A DNA stretch of 11,316 nucleotides, taken from contig CAMBPW010000027.1 in assembly GCA_945869755.1 (NCBI GenBank), positions 1-11,316 on the forward strand, in the 5' to 3' direction. The notes below the pieces were generated by a model. That model was not told the DNA's origin, did no database searches, and worked only from the letters and a program-made list of their open reading frames with translations. Each line of letters begins with the position of its first letter. Within the stretch, counting starts at the first letter, position 1. The position numbers and the translations under genes are program-made. This stretch comes from an uncultured Gemella sp. (GTDB lineage: Bacteria > Bacillota > Bacilli > Staphylococcales > Gemellaceae). Of the stretch, positions 1 through 6,543 are shown one piece after another.

Positions 1-2
1 TA

Positions 3-356
3 TACGAACAAATTGGAGAAGAGAAAATTGATTTATTAATAGATATTTTATATGATGATGTGATTGCTAATGATAATCGTATAAATATTTTATTTCATGA
101 AGGATATGAGAATGTAAAAATAGAGCAAAAAAAATTTTTTAGACTATTTTTAGGTGCTCCTACAAATATATTTGATATGCCTAATTTAAAAGAAAAGCAT
201 AATAAATTTCCTATAACTCTTGAAACTGCTAAATATTGGGTAGAAGATTTTGAAATAGCTATTAATAAAATTGAATTAGATGATACATTAAAACATTTTT
301 TAAGTAAAAAAATTAGAGCATTAGGAATGCACATGATAAATACAGTTAAAAGGTAA
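3..356 (+). CDS. Group II truncated haemoglobin (YjbI/GlbO-like), 5' end outside window
   Basis: The reading frame is open from the left edge (first full codon at 3) to a TAA at 354-356, giving 117 visible residues. Seen: the opening YEQIG, the B-helix tyrosine of ILYDD (codon 51-53, the B10 position), FFRLFLGAP in the E helix, KEKHNKFPIT with the presumed proximal haem-ligand histidine F8 (codon 198-200), and AKYW with the G8 tryptophan typical of group II (codon 237-239). This order matches Bacillus YjbI. Only about 5-12 N-terminal residues should be missing; an internal GTG at 60 would cut off helix A and B10 and is not the start. Family knowledge: small soluble 2-on-2 haem globins that bind O2 and are linked to NO or peroxide protection. 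The loop before the F helix is shorter than in YjbI. In B. subtilis yjbI lies near the Spx adaptor gene, but whether that holds here cannot be seen. Confidence 0.88.
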   Translation, partial: YEQIGEEKIDLLIDILYDDVIANDNRINILFHEGYENVKIEQKKFFRLFLGAPTNIFDMPNLKEKHNKFPITLETAKYWVEDFEIAINKIELDDTLKHFLSKKIRALGMHMINTVKR

Positions 357-401
357 AAATAACCCCCAGAAATATTTGAATAATATTTCTGGGGGTTATT
401 T
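357..401. terminator. Bidirectional rho-independent terminator
   Basis: A perfect 20-bp inverted repeat pairs 357-376 with 382-401 around a 5-base loop (377-381). The core is a C5/G5 block, with A-rich sequence on one side and T-rich on the other, so it can end transcription from either direction. It starts directly after the globin stop codon and lies 35 bp past the stop of the convergent small gene at 437-703. Confidence 0.93.
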
Positions 402-436
402 GACATATATAGTATTTTAATAGCGTTATATTTTTA

Positions 437-703
437 TTATGGCATATCATAAAATTGATCTTCCATAGTTATCCACACATTATTATCTAATAATTCTAAA
501 ATTATGGCACTACTATTTTTAAATCTTAATTTATAACCGACTTCTGTTTTAACAAAATTTATTACGCCGTTTAAAAATGAGCTATTTTCGTGTAAAAATA
601 TTAGCACATTTCTTTTCGGATCAAAAGCGTAATCCAATTTTTTTTGAATAAAAAAGTTGTATCCTAAATAGTTTTCTTCGTTAAATTCAATTTTTTTTGT
701 CAT
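437..703 (-). CDS. Small protein of unknown function (88 aa), second of a tandem related pair
   Basis: I do not recognise a family. ATG at 703 is preceded by GGAG (complement of 711-714) at a 7-base distance, a good start; the stop is at 437-439. The protein is cytoplasmic-looking: no signal peptide and no long hydrophobic segment, with alternating aromatic/aliphatic and polar residues that suggest a small beta-rich fold. Seen: YNFFI near residue 15, a central VLIFLHENSS stretch, and DNNVWI near the end. It resembles its upstream neighbour (718-948) over most of the length: YNF[FY]I, a following [YF]xx[FY]D[x][KR], an IFxxE block, an INF/ISF segment, SS and DNN[VI][WY]I occur in the same order with near-identical spacing. 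Only 14 bases separate the two genes, so they are probably co-transcribed. It ends facing the bidirectional terminator. Real gene likely; function unknown. Confidence 0.72.
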   Translation of the reverse strand: MTKKIEFNEENYLGYNFFIQKKLDYAFDPKRNVLIFLHENSSFLNGVINFVKTEVGYKLRFKNSSAIILELLDNNVWITMEDQFYDMP

Positions 704-717
704 AAAAATTCTCCATA

Positions 718-948
718 TTATTTTCTATAAATGTAAATATTATTATCTGTAATCTCTTGATAAAAAGATGATCTACTTTCGATAATAAATGTTTTGTAAT
801 TATTTGTGAATGAAATAGTTATGAATAGACAATCATCACTTTCATCAAAAATAATAATACGTTCTTTTCTTTCGTCATATACAAACGATAAATAATCTGC
901 AATATAAAAATTGTAATTTTCAACTTCGTATTTTATAAAATTCTTCAT
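718..948 (-). CDS. Small protein of unknown function (76 aa), first of a tandem related pair
   Basis: Start chosen at ATG 948 because AGGAG (complement of 954-958) sits 5 bases upstream; the frame extends to a GTG at 993 but no ribosome binding site precedes that. The protein is soluble, without membrane segments, rich in Tyr, Phe, Ile, Asp and Glu, with alternating hydrophobic/polar pattern suggesting beta strands. Key blocks: YNFYI (residues 12-16), SFVYDERKER, IIIFDES, a central ITISF, and DNNIYI at the C-terminus. These blocks line up with those of the gene at 437-703, so the two look like diverged duplicates. It lies 87 bp downstream of the antiporter gene with no terminator between, and may also have its own promoter and a dyad at 969-996. 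I recognise no known domain and assign no function. Confidence 0.72.
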   Translation of the reverse strand: MKNFIKYEVENYNFYIADYLSFVYDERKERIIIFDESDDCLFITISFTNNYKTFIIESRSSFYQEITDNNIYIYRK

Positions 949-968
949 AGTTTCTCCTAATCTATTTA

Positions 969-996
969 TAAGTAGTATTTTGTTAAAATACACTTA
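969..996. promoter_or_regulatory. Operator-like inverted repeat upstream of the small gene pair
   Basis: An interrupted dyad: a 7-bp perfect arm pair (975-981 with 985-991, 3-base centre) is extended by a further 5 bp (969-973 with 992-996) with one unpaired base at 974. It starts 6 bases beyond a possible -10 hexamer TATAAT on the - strand (complement of 1002-1007), so it would cover the transcription start region and could be a repressor site or a leader hairpin. The matching -35 is poor, so promoter activity is a guess. Confidence 0.35.
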
Positions 997-1035
997 TTTT
1001 TATTATATCTATATATTCAATTTTTAGTGTGGTTT

Positions 1036-3201
1036 TTATTCTTTTGTAAATAACAGTGCTTCACTATAATTCAAATCTCTTAGTATTATGTCTGCGTCTT
1101 CGTGAGCTATATGTTTAAGTTTTTTCATTGTCATGATACGATATTTTTGTAACTGTATTGCTTCCATTAGCAATTCATCGTATTGCTCTTTATACGAAGT
1201 TGGATCTGTAACGTATCTTATAAACAACACGTTAGTAAAGTTTATAATTATATCGTTTAGAAAGAATACGGCAGTTTCGTTATAGTTTTTAGCTTGATTT
1301 TTTATAAAATCTAGTGCAACATCATTAAATTCTTTTGTTATTTCTTGGAAATTAGGAAATAATTTACTAGTTACTTTAGAAATAATTTCTTCTGAGTTAA
1401 TTTTTTTGTTATTCTCTTTAGTTCTACTATCGTATATTGTTTTTAATGATAATGCTGTAAGTGCTCGTCTAAATTGGTATTCTTTTATAGCCAATTTTAT
1501 TTGTAAAATTACTTGTTCAGAAATAGAATATTTTAATAATTTTGTTCTTCTTAATTGTCTTATTTCTAACATGTAGTAAATAATAGAATTTTTTATATTA
1601 TATTTTTCTTCCAAAGTTTTTAGTTTAGTTTTTTCTAACGTAAGTAATTCTTTGTACATAGAATTTAGATCTTTTGCTACATCTCTGACATCATCAGTAT
1701 TATAATAATAAATATATTGTTCTTCTAATTTTTTAATAACCATAGCAAACGAAATTTGTTTTTTGCGCAAATTATTTACTTCTTTATCGTTTTTTACATT
1801 TGGTACGTAAGGAGTATGATTATGATTAGACTTCAGTTCTTCTATAGTTTCTTTTATAGCTTTACGTCTTATTTTTATTGCTTCTTTGTACTGTAAATCT
1901 TCTTCTATTTTTATGATTTTTGGTAAAAATATTGTTCCTATTATCATACTTAACAATACTACACAACTAGCTATAAAGAGTATGGTATTTCTTAGGGGGA
2001 ATATTTCTCCTGATGGGAGAGTTATAGGTATTAATAAAGCAGTTGCTATAGTAATTGTTCCGTGAATACCACTTAATGATGTAATTAGAGCATATTCAAA
2101 CCTAGTGTAATTCCCTATATCTAGTTTTCTTTCTGTCAATGCTTTTCCTATTTTTTGAAGAGAAGTAAATGTATGTGCAGGAAATCTAATATAAAAAATG
2201 TATACGAACAAAAATCTAGTTAGCATCATAGTTGTTGTAATTATTAATGCGTAGAAAAGAGCTTCTTTTATCGTTAATTCTTTGTACTCATACATATTAA
2301 TAAATATTTCAGGCAATAAATAACCTAATAATACAAAAACAAATCCGTTTAATACATATCCTATAGTAGTTTGGTTGTTTTCTATTAGAAGTGAAGATTC
2401 ACTGTCTACATTATCTTCTTGCATAATATCTTTTTCTAAATTATAAATTATTCCAGTTATAACTACAGCTACTATACCTGAAACGTGAAAGTTATGTTCA
2501 GCAATAGTATATACAAAAATTGGAGTTACAATTTGAAATATAACCATGGCACTTGCTTCTGACGAAACTAATGAACCTAGAAAAGATTTTACTTTTATTA
2601 AAATTAGTCCTAATACTAATCCTATTAAAGCTCCTCCTAAAGCAACTTTTATAAAGTTTTGAGTAGCAGACGCTATAGAGAATGTTCCTGTTATTACAGC
2701 TGACAAAGCTATACTAAATGAAACAAGACCAGCAGCGTCGTTAAGTAAAGATTCACCTTCTAAAATATCCATTAAACCTTTAGGAAGTTTTAATCCTTTA
2801 GTTATAGATTTTACAGCGACAGCATCAGTTGGAGATAATATAGCAGCTAATGCAAATGCTGCAGAAATAGGAATAGATGGAATTAATAAATTTATAATAT
2901 ATCCAACTATAAATACCGATATTAAAACTAATACTACAGACATCATTAAAATTGGATTTTTGTAAAGCCAAAATTTACTGCGTGATATTTTGTAACTATC
3001 TGTAAAAAGTAAAGGAGCTATCACTAATGTAAGAAAAGTAGCTGTATTAAATTCAAAATTTTGAATTAGTGGTGATAATGCTAAAATAGCCCCCAATCCA
3101 ATTTGAAATAAAGCTGCAGGTATTCTAGGTAATAAATTATTTAATATAGTACCTAGGATAACTAGTATTACAAAAATACCTATTGTTGATAAAAATTGCA
3201 T
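1036..3201 (-). CDS. CPA1-family Na+(K+)/H+ antiporter (NhaP/NhaK-like) with long cytoplasmic tail
   Basis: A 721-residue membrane protein that exchanges Na+ (or K+/Li+) for H+ across the cytoplasmic membrane, supporting pH and salt tolerance. Residues 1 to about 430 form roughly a dozen hydrophobic segments; CPA1 hallmark motifs are visible: SPTDAVAV at 123-130 and EGESLLNDA at 148-156 (N154 and D155 are the presumed ion-binding pair). Near 378-391 the motif reads SGIHGTITIATALL, where many family members have Arg in place of the His. Residues from about 431 to 721 are a charged, largely helical cytoplasmic tail likely to regulate transport. Start: ATG with AGAAAGGAT six bases upstream, preceded by a good promoter. 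It diverges from tig, and two small genes follow on the same strand with no clear terminator. The exchanged cation cannot be told from sequence; B. subtilis NhaK is a family example. Confidence 0.9.
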   Translation of the reverse strand: MQFLSTIGIFVILVILGTILNNLLPRIPAALFQIGLGAILALSPLIQNFEFNTATFLTLVIAPLLFTDSYKISRSKFWLYKNPILMMSVVLVLISVFIVGYIINLLIPSIPISAAFALAAILSPTDAVAVKSITKGLKLPKGLMDILEGESLLNDAAGLVSFSIALSAVITGTFSIASATQNFIKVALGGALIGLVLGLILIKVKSFLGSLVSSEASAMVIFQIVTPIFVYTIAEHNFHVSGIVAVVITGIIYNLEKDIMQEDNVDSESSLLIENNQTTIGYVLNGFVFVLLGYLLPEIFINMYEYKELTIKEALFYALIITTTMMLTRFLFVYIFYIRFPAHTFTSLQKIGKALTERKLDIGNYTRFEYALITSLSGIHGTITIATALLIPITLPSGEIFPLRNTILFIASCVVLLSMIIGTIFLPKIIKIEEDLQYKEAIKIRRKAIKETIEELKSNHNHTPYVPNVKNDKEVNNLRKKQISFAMVIKKLEEQYIYYYNTDDVRDVAKDLNSMYKELLTLEKTKLKTLEEKYNIKNSIIYYMLEIRQLRRTKLLKYSISEQVILQIKLAIKEYQFRRALTALSLKTIYDSRTKENNKKINSEEIISKVTSKLFPNFQEITKEFNDVALDFIKNQAKNYNETAVFFLNDIIINFTNVLFIRYVTDPTSYKEQYDELLMEAIQLQKYRIMTMKKLKHIAHEDADIILRDLNYSEALLFTKE

Positions 3202-3234
3202 AAATATATCCTTTCTATAAAAATATCACTTCTT

Positions 3235-3264
3235 ATTATACTAAAGTATTAGGATAGTTTTCAA
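3235..3264 (-). promoter_or_regulatory. Sigma-A promoter for the antiporter gene
   Basis: On the - strand, -35 TTGAAA (complement of 3259-3264) and a perfect -10 TATAAT (complement of 3235-3240) are separated by 18 bp, about 35 bp before the start codon. A short dyad, ATACT-AA-AGTAT on the + strand (3238-3249), overlaps the -10 and part of the spacer and may be an operator. Confidence 0.7.
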
Positions 3265-3367
3265 TAAATTATTTTAAATATAAAAATAATTTTCAAAAAG
3301 TTTTATATTAATATTATTTATTTAATAAACTATAATAAATATAGAATTTAAAAAACACCTATTTTTA

Positions 3368-3396
3368 TTGACTTTTTTAGATATATAATATATAAT
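3368..3396 (+). promoter_or_regulatory. Strong sigma-A promoter for tig
   Basis: TTGACT (3368-3373) and a perfect TATAAT (3391-3396) are separated by the optimal 17 bp. Transcription should start near 3402-3404, leaving a leader of roughly 63 bases before the start codon of trigger factor. Confidence 0.85.
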
Positions 3397-3411
3397 TAAT
3401 CAGTAGTTTTT

Positions 3412-3425
3412 CAGTGAATGCACTG
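3412..3425 (+). promoter_or_regulatory. Short hairpin in the tig 5' leader
   Basis: CAGTG (3412-3416) pairs perfectly with CACTG (3421-3425) around the tetraloop AATG, with a possible G-U closing pair outside. It lies about 10 bases after the expected transcription start and 26 bases before the GGAGG ribosome binding site. It has no T-run, so it is not a terminator; it may stabilise the mRNA 5' end or bind a factor. Confidence 0.4.
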
Positions 3426-3466
3426 GATATAGAATATTGATATAAATATGTGGAGGAACCATTAAT

Positions 3467-4744
3467 ATGGCGGAAATTTTAAATAAAGAAGATGGTAAAA
3501 TTGTTATTTCATTTTCTGTAACAAAAGAGGAATTTAACAAAGCGTTAGACGTAGCTTTTAAAAAAATAGTTAAAAGAGTTAATGCACCAGGTTTTAGAAA
3601 AGGAAAATTACCTAGAAGTGTATTTAATAAAATGTATGGAGAGGAAGCATTATATCAAGATGCAGTAGATTACATTTTACCAAATGCATACAGCAAAGCT
3701 ATTGAAGAATTAGAGATAAATCCTCTAGCTATGCCAGAAATAGATGTTAAAGAAATGGATAAAGAAACAGGAGTTTCTTTTGAAGCAACTGTTACTGTAA
3801 GACCAAATGTTGAACTTGGGGAATACAAAAATCTTGGTGTAGAAAAAGAAGTAGTAACTGTTACTGATGAAGATGTAGATTCAAGAATTGAACAAATTTT
3901 ATCTCGTCAAGCAGAATGGGAAATTAAAGAAGACGAAGCATCTGCAAAAGGTGATATCGTTGTAATTGACTTTAAAGGATATGTAGACGACGTTGCATTT
4001 GAAGGTGGAGAAGCTAAAGGATATGAATTAGAATTAGGTTCTAACTCATTTATTCCAGGATTTGAAGATCAGTTAGTTGGTCATGTTGCTCCTGCTGATG
4101 TAGTTGTAAATGTAAAATTCCCAGAAGAATATCAAGTAGCTGATTTAGCAGGGAAAGATGCTAAATTTGAAGTTACTATTCATGATGTGAAGGCTAAAAA
4201 ATTACCAGAATTAACTGATGAATTTGTAAAAGATTTATCAAAAGAAGCTGCAAGCACGGTAGAAGAATATAAAGCTAAATTAAAAGAAGAAATTACTAAA
4301 GAAAAAGAAGAATTAGCAGAAAAAACTTATGCAGATAAAGTTTTATCTACTGCAGTAGAAAATGCAAAAGTAAATGTTCCTGCTAAATTAGTTGAGCAAG
4401 AAGTTAGTGGAATGTACAAAAACTTCAAATCAAATTTAGAAAGACAAGGAATTTCAGTAGAATTATATGAACAATTTACTGGAAAATCATCAGCTGATAT
4501 TAAAGCTGAAATGAGTGGAGAAGCTGAGAAAAAAATTAAAACTTCTCTTGTGTTAGATGAAATTTCTAAAGTTGAAAAAATTGAAGTTACAGAAGAAGAT
4601 GTTACTAGAGAAATCAAAACTTTAGCTGATGCTTATTCTATGACTCCAGAAGAAGTTAAGAAAAACTTAGGAACAAACTTTGATATTAAATCAGAGCTTA
4701 TTATCAAAAAGACGGTAGAGTTTTTAAACGAAAATAATAAATAA
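3467..4744 (+). CDS. tig: Trigger factor, ribosome-associated chaperone and peptidyl-prolyl isomerase
   Basis: A 425-residue protein, the usual length for trigger factor, which binds at the ribosomal exit tunnel and shields nascent chains. The N-terminal ribosome-binding domain (about 1-115) contains the signature loop GFRKGK at 42-47. The FKBP-type isomerase domain covers about 161-243, beginning KGDIVVIDFKG and including FIPGFEDQLVG at 195-205. The remaining 244-425 is the helical C-terminal chaperone domain that forms the substrate cradle, rich in Lys and Glu. GGAGG (3452-3456) lies 10 bases before the ATG. It has its own strong promoter and a modest terminator follows, so it is mainly monocistronic, with possible read-through into rnmV. 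Its codons are less AT-extreme than those of the small genes at the left end, as expected for a highly expressed gene. Confidence 0.98.
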   Translation: MAEILNKEDGKIVISFSVTKEEFNKALDVAFKKIVKRVNAPGFRKGKLPRSVFNKMYGEEALYQDAVDYILPNAYSKAIEELEINPLAMPEIDVKEMDKETGVSFEATVTVRPNVELGEYKNLGVEKEVVTVTDEDVDSRIEQILSRQAEWEIKEDEASAKGDIVVIDFKGYVDDVAFEGGEAKGYELELGSNSFIPGFEDQLVGHVAPADVVVNVKFPEEYQVADLAGKDAKFEVTIHDVKAKKLPELTDEFVKDLSKEAASTVEEYKAKLKEEITKEKEELAEKTYADKVLSTAVENAKVNVPAKLVEQEVSGMYKNFKSNLERQGISVELYEQFTGKSSADIKAEMSGEAEKKIKTSLVLDEISKVEKIEVTEEDVTREIKTLADAYSMTPEEVKKNLGTNFDIKSELIIKKTVEFLNENNK

Positions 4745-4751
4745 TAATAAT

Positions 4752-4780
4752 AAAACAGTCTGCTAAAGGCTGTTTTTATT
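4752..4780 (+). terminator. Rho-independent terminator after tig
   Basis: Stem 4752-4760 pairs with 4768-4776 (9 bp including one G-T wobble) around the loop TGCTAAA, with a T-rich tail from 4772. It is a fairly weak hairpin eight bases past the tig stop, with rnmV starting 20 bases later and no obvious promoter between, so partial read-through is likely to supply rnmV-rsmA. Confidence 0.75.
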
Positions 4781-4799
4781 GTAATATTTAAGGATATAT

Positions 4800-5351
4800 A
4801 TGAAAATTAATGAAATTATTGTTGTAGAAGGACGAGATGATACTACTAGAGTTAAAGAAGCTGTTAGTTGTGATACTTTTGAAACGAATGGTTCTGCAAT
4901 AACGAAAGAAAAAATAGAAAGATTAAAAATTCTTAATAAAAACAGAGGAATAATAGTTTTAACTGATCCAGACTATTCAGGAAAAAGAATTAGAAATATA
5001 ATTACCCAAAATATTCCTACAGCAAAACATGCTTATATTTCAAATAAGAAAGCTGTTGACAAAAAAGGTAAAATAGGTATTGAAGCTGCAAGTAAAGAAG
5101 ATATAATTACTGCACTTAAAAAAGTATATACACCTTTAAAAGTTCAAAACGATGAAATTTCTAATGAATTTTTATTGCAGTTAGGTTTAATAGGTAGTAG
5201 TTCTTCAAGATTGTTAAGAGAAAAATTGTGCGATAAATTAAATATAGAATATACAAATGCAAAACAATTAATAAATAAACTTAATATGTATGGAATTACA
5301 AAAGCTAATTTATTAGAAGCATTAAGAAAGATAGAGGCTAAAGTTGAATGA
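4800..5351 (+). CDS. rnmV: Ribonuclease M5 (5S rRNA maturation)
   Basis: RNase M5 cuts both strands of the 5S rRNA precursor helix to give mature 5S rRNA, acting on the ribosomal protein L18 complex in Bacilli. The 183-residue product has an N-terminal TOPRIM domain (about 1-95): VVEGRDD with catalytic Glu10, and VLTDPDYSG with Asp56 and Asp58 as the metal-binding acidic pair, followed by GIEAAS, a block typical of this family. Residues from about 96 to 183 form the helical C-terminal domain characteristic of RnmV. Length matches the family. ATG follows an AAGGAT ribosome binding site. The last codons overlap the rsmA start by four bases (ATGA), implying translational coupling; rnmV next to rsmA is a standard Bacilli arrangement. 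Confidence 0.96.
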   Translation: MKINEIIVVEGRDDTTRVKEAVSCDTFETNGSAITKEKIERLKILNKNRGIIVLTDPDYSGKRIRNIITQNIPTAKHAYISNKKAVDKKGKIGIEAASKEDIITALKKVYTPLKVQNDEISNEFLLQLGLIGSSSSRLLREKLCDKLNIEYTNAKQLINKLNMYGITKANLLEALRKIEAKVE

Positions 5352-6214
5352 TAGGAACAGCTAATAAAACATTTCAAATATTAAAAAAATATGATTTTAA
5401 ATTCAAAAAAAGTTTAGGGCAAAATTTTTTAATAGATAATAATATTTTAAACAGAATAGTAAATGGTGCTAATATTGATAAAGAAACAGGTGTTATTGAA
5501 ATAGGACCTGGAATTGGATCTCTTACAGAAGTTATTGCACAAAAAGCTAAAAAAGTTGTTTCTTTTGAGATTGATAGTAGATTGTTACCTATATTAGCAG
5601 AAACGTTGGCAGACTATAACAATATTGAGATTATAAATGAAGATATTTTGAAAGTTGATGTAGATAAAATTATTAAAGAAAAATTTGCAAATTGTGAAAA
5701 AATTATGGTAGTAGCGAACTTACCGTATTATATTACGACACCAATTCTTACACATTTATTAGAAAATACAAAATTAATAGATGGTTATGTAGTTATGATG
5801 CAAAAAGAAGTTGCAAATAGACTTAATGCAAAAGTAGGAACTAAAGATTATAATAGCTTAACTATTTTGTTAAATTACTATACAAATGTAGAATATTTAT
5901 TTACTGTTCCTAAAAAAGTTTTTGTACCAGCACCTAACGTTGAAAGTGCAGTAGTAAAAATACTTACTAAAAAGGAAAAAGAAATTGAAGTCGATACTAA
6001 TACATTTTTCAATTTTGTACGTTCATGTTTTACTCAGCGTAGAAAAACTTTAATGAATAATTTAATAGCATCAAGTGGAAAAGATAAAAAAGAATTATTA
6101 ATTAGTGCGTGTAAAGATGTTAATATTGATTCACAACGTAGAAGTGAAACTTTAACATTAGAAGAATTTAATAAATTGCATAAAGAGTTGCAAAAAGTAA
6201 ACATTGTTAAATAA
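5348..6214 (+). CDS. rsmA: 16S rRNA dimethyladenosine transferase (KsgA)
   Basis: Transfers four methyl groups from S-adenosylmethionine to two adjacent adenosines in the 3'-terminal hairpin of 16S rRNA, a late checkpoint in 30S assembly; loss confers kasugamycin resistance in other bacteria. The 288-residue protein shows KKSLGQNFLID (20-30), the SAM-binding glycine motif EIGPGIGSLT (51-60), the acidic FEID (73-76), the catalytic motif NLPYY (124-128), and a helical C-terminal part with TQRRKTLMNNL. The length is normal. The start ATG overlaps the TGA of rnmV, and the early sequence fits family starts, so no upstream extension is needed. The MazG-like gene follows after 17 bases on the same strand. 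Confidence 0.97.
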   Translation: MIGTANKTFQILKKYDFKFKKSLGQNFLIDNNILNRIVNGANIDKETGVIEIGPGIGSLTEVIAQKAKKVVSFEIDSRLLPILAETLADYNNIEIINEDILKVDVDKIIKEKFANCEKIMVVANLPYYITTPILTHLLENTKLIDGYVVMMQKEVANRLNAKVGTKDYNSLTILLNYYTNVEYLFTVPKKVFVPAPNVESAVVKILTKKEKEIEVDTNTFFNFVRSCFTQRRKTLMNNLIASSGKDKKELLISACKDVNIDSQRRSETLTLEEFNKLHKELQKVNIVK

Positions 6215-6231
6215 ATTTTTAAGGTGTAATT

Positions 6232-6513
6232 ATGGAAGAAATTAAAGATATAATTGAAAAATTTAGACAAAAGCGAAATTGGGATAAATTTGATAGTGAA
6301 GCAAATTTAGCAAAGAGTATAGTTGTGGAATCAGCTGAACTTTTAGAGCATTTTCAGTGGAGTGAAAATAATTTTGATAAAAAGGCAGTTTCTTATGAAA
6401 TAGCAGATGTATTAATTTATGCTTTAACTTTATGTTATCATATGAATATTGATCCTAAAGAGTTAATTAAAGAAAAATTAGAAGATGTTGCAAAACGTTA
6501 TCCTGAAAAATAA
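6232..6513 (+). CDS. MazG-like nucleotide pyrophosphohydrolase
   Basis: A 93-residue all-alpha NTP pyrophosphatase of the short MazG/dCTPase-like (RS21-C6) type, expected to hydrolyse non-canonical or excess (d)NTPs to monophosphate and pyrophosphate with Mg2+. The metal-binding pattern is visible: VVESAELLEHFQW with Glu33 and Glu36, then YEIADVLIYAL with Glu56 and Asp59. NLAKSI before and the KRYPEK ending after also fit this subgroup. It is far shorter than tandem-domain E. coli MazG and probably works as a dimer or tetramer. AAGGTG precedes the ATG. It follows rsmA closely and is probably the last gene of the rnmV-rsmA unit, as pepF has its own promoter. The substrate cannot be decided from sequence. 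Confidence 0.88.
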   Translation: MEEIKDIIEKFRQKRNWDKFDSEANLAKSIVVESAELLEHFQWSENNFDKKAVSYEIADVLIYALTLCYHMNIDPKELIKEKLEDVAKRYPEK

Positions 6514-6534
6514 GTAGTAAAAATTTTTAATATT

Positions 6535-6543
6535 TGTTATAAT
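6535..6543 (+). promoter_or_regulatory. Extended -10 promoter for pepF
   Basis: TG-T-TATAAT is an extended -10 element (TG at 6535-6536, TATAAT 6538-6543). The -35 region 17 bp upstream (TAGTAA) is poor, which extended -10 promoters tolerate. Transcription would begin near 6550, about 29 bases before the pepF ATG. Confidence 0.6.

Larger units (their letters stand above)
3202..3466. other. Divergent intergenic region between antiporter and tig
   Basis: A 265-bp gene-free stretch, almost entirely A and T. It holds the antiporter promoter on the - strand, the strong tig promoter on the + strand, and a hairpin in the tig leader. A second, weaker + strand candidate is TATAAT at 3331-3336 with a TTAATA 17 bp upstream. 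I see no open reading frame, tRNA or known riboswitch in it. Confidence 0.6.

Noticed and set aside
95..406. 103-codon open frame on the - strand opposite the globin gene
   Set aside because: It runs antisense to the globin coding region and through the terminator hairpin, and resembles no family; the globin frame has conserved haem residues.
949..993. Longer N-terminus for the 718-948 gene using GTG at 993
   Set aside because: No ribosome binding site precedes 993, the extension covers the dyad at 969-996, and the ATG at 948 has a well-placed AGGAG.
3306..3340. AT-only short dyads and a second TATAAT in the divergent region
   Set aside because: Such matches are expected often in DNA this AT-rich, and the much better tig promoter lies downstream.
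4327..4617. Open frame on the - strand inside tig
   Set aside because: Shadow of the trigger factor C-terminal domain; no start signal and no recognisable protein.
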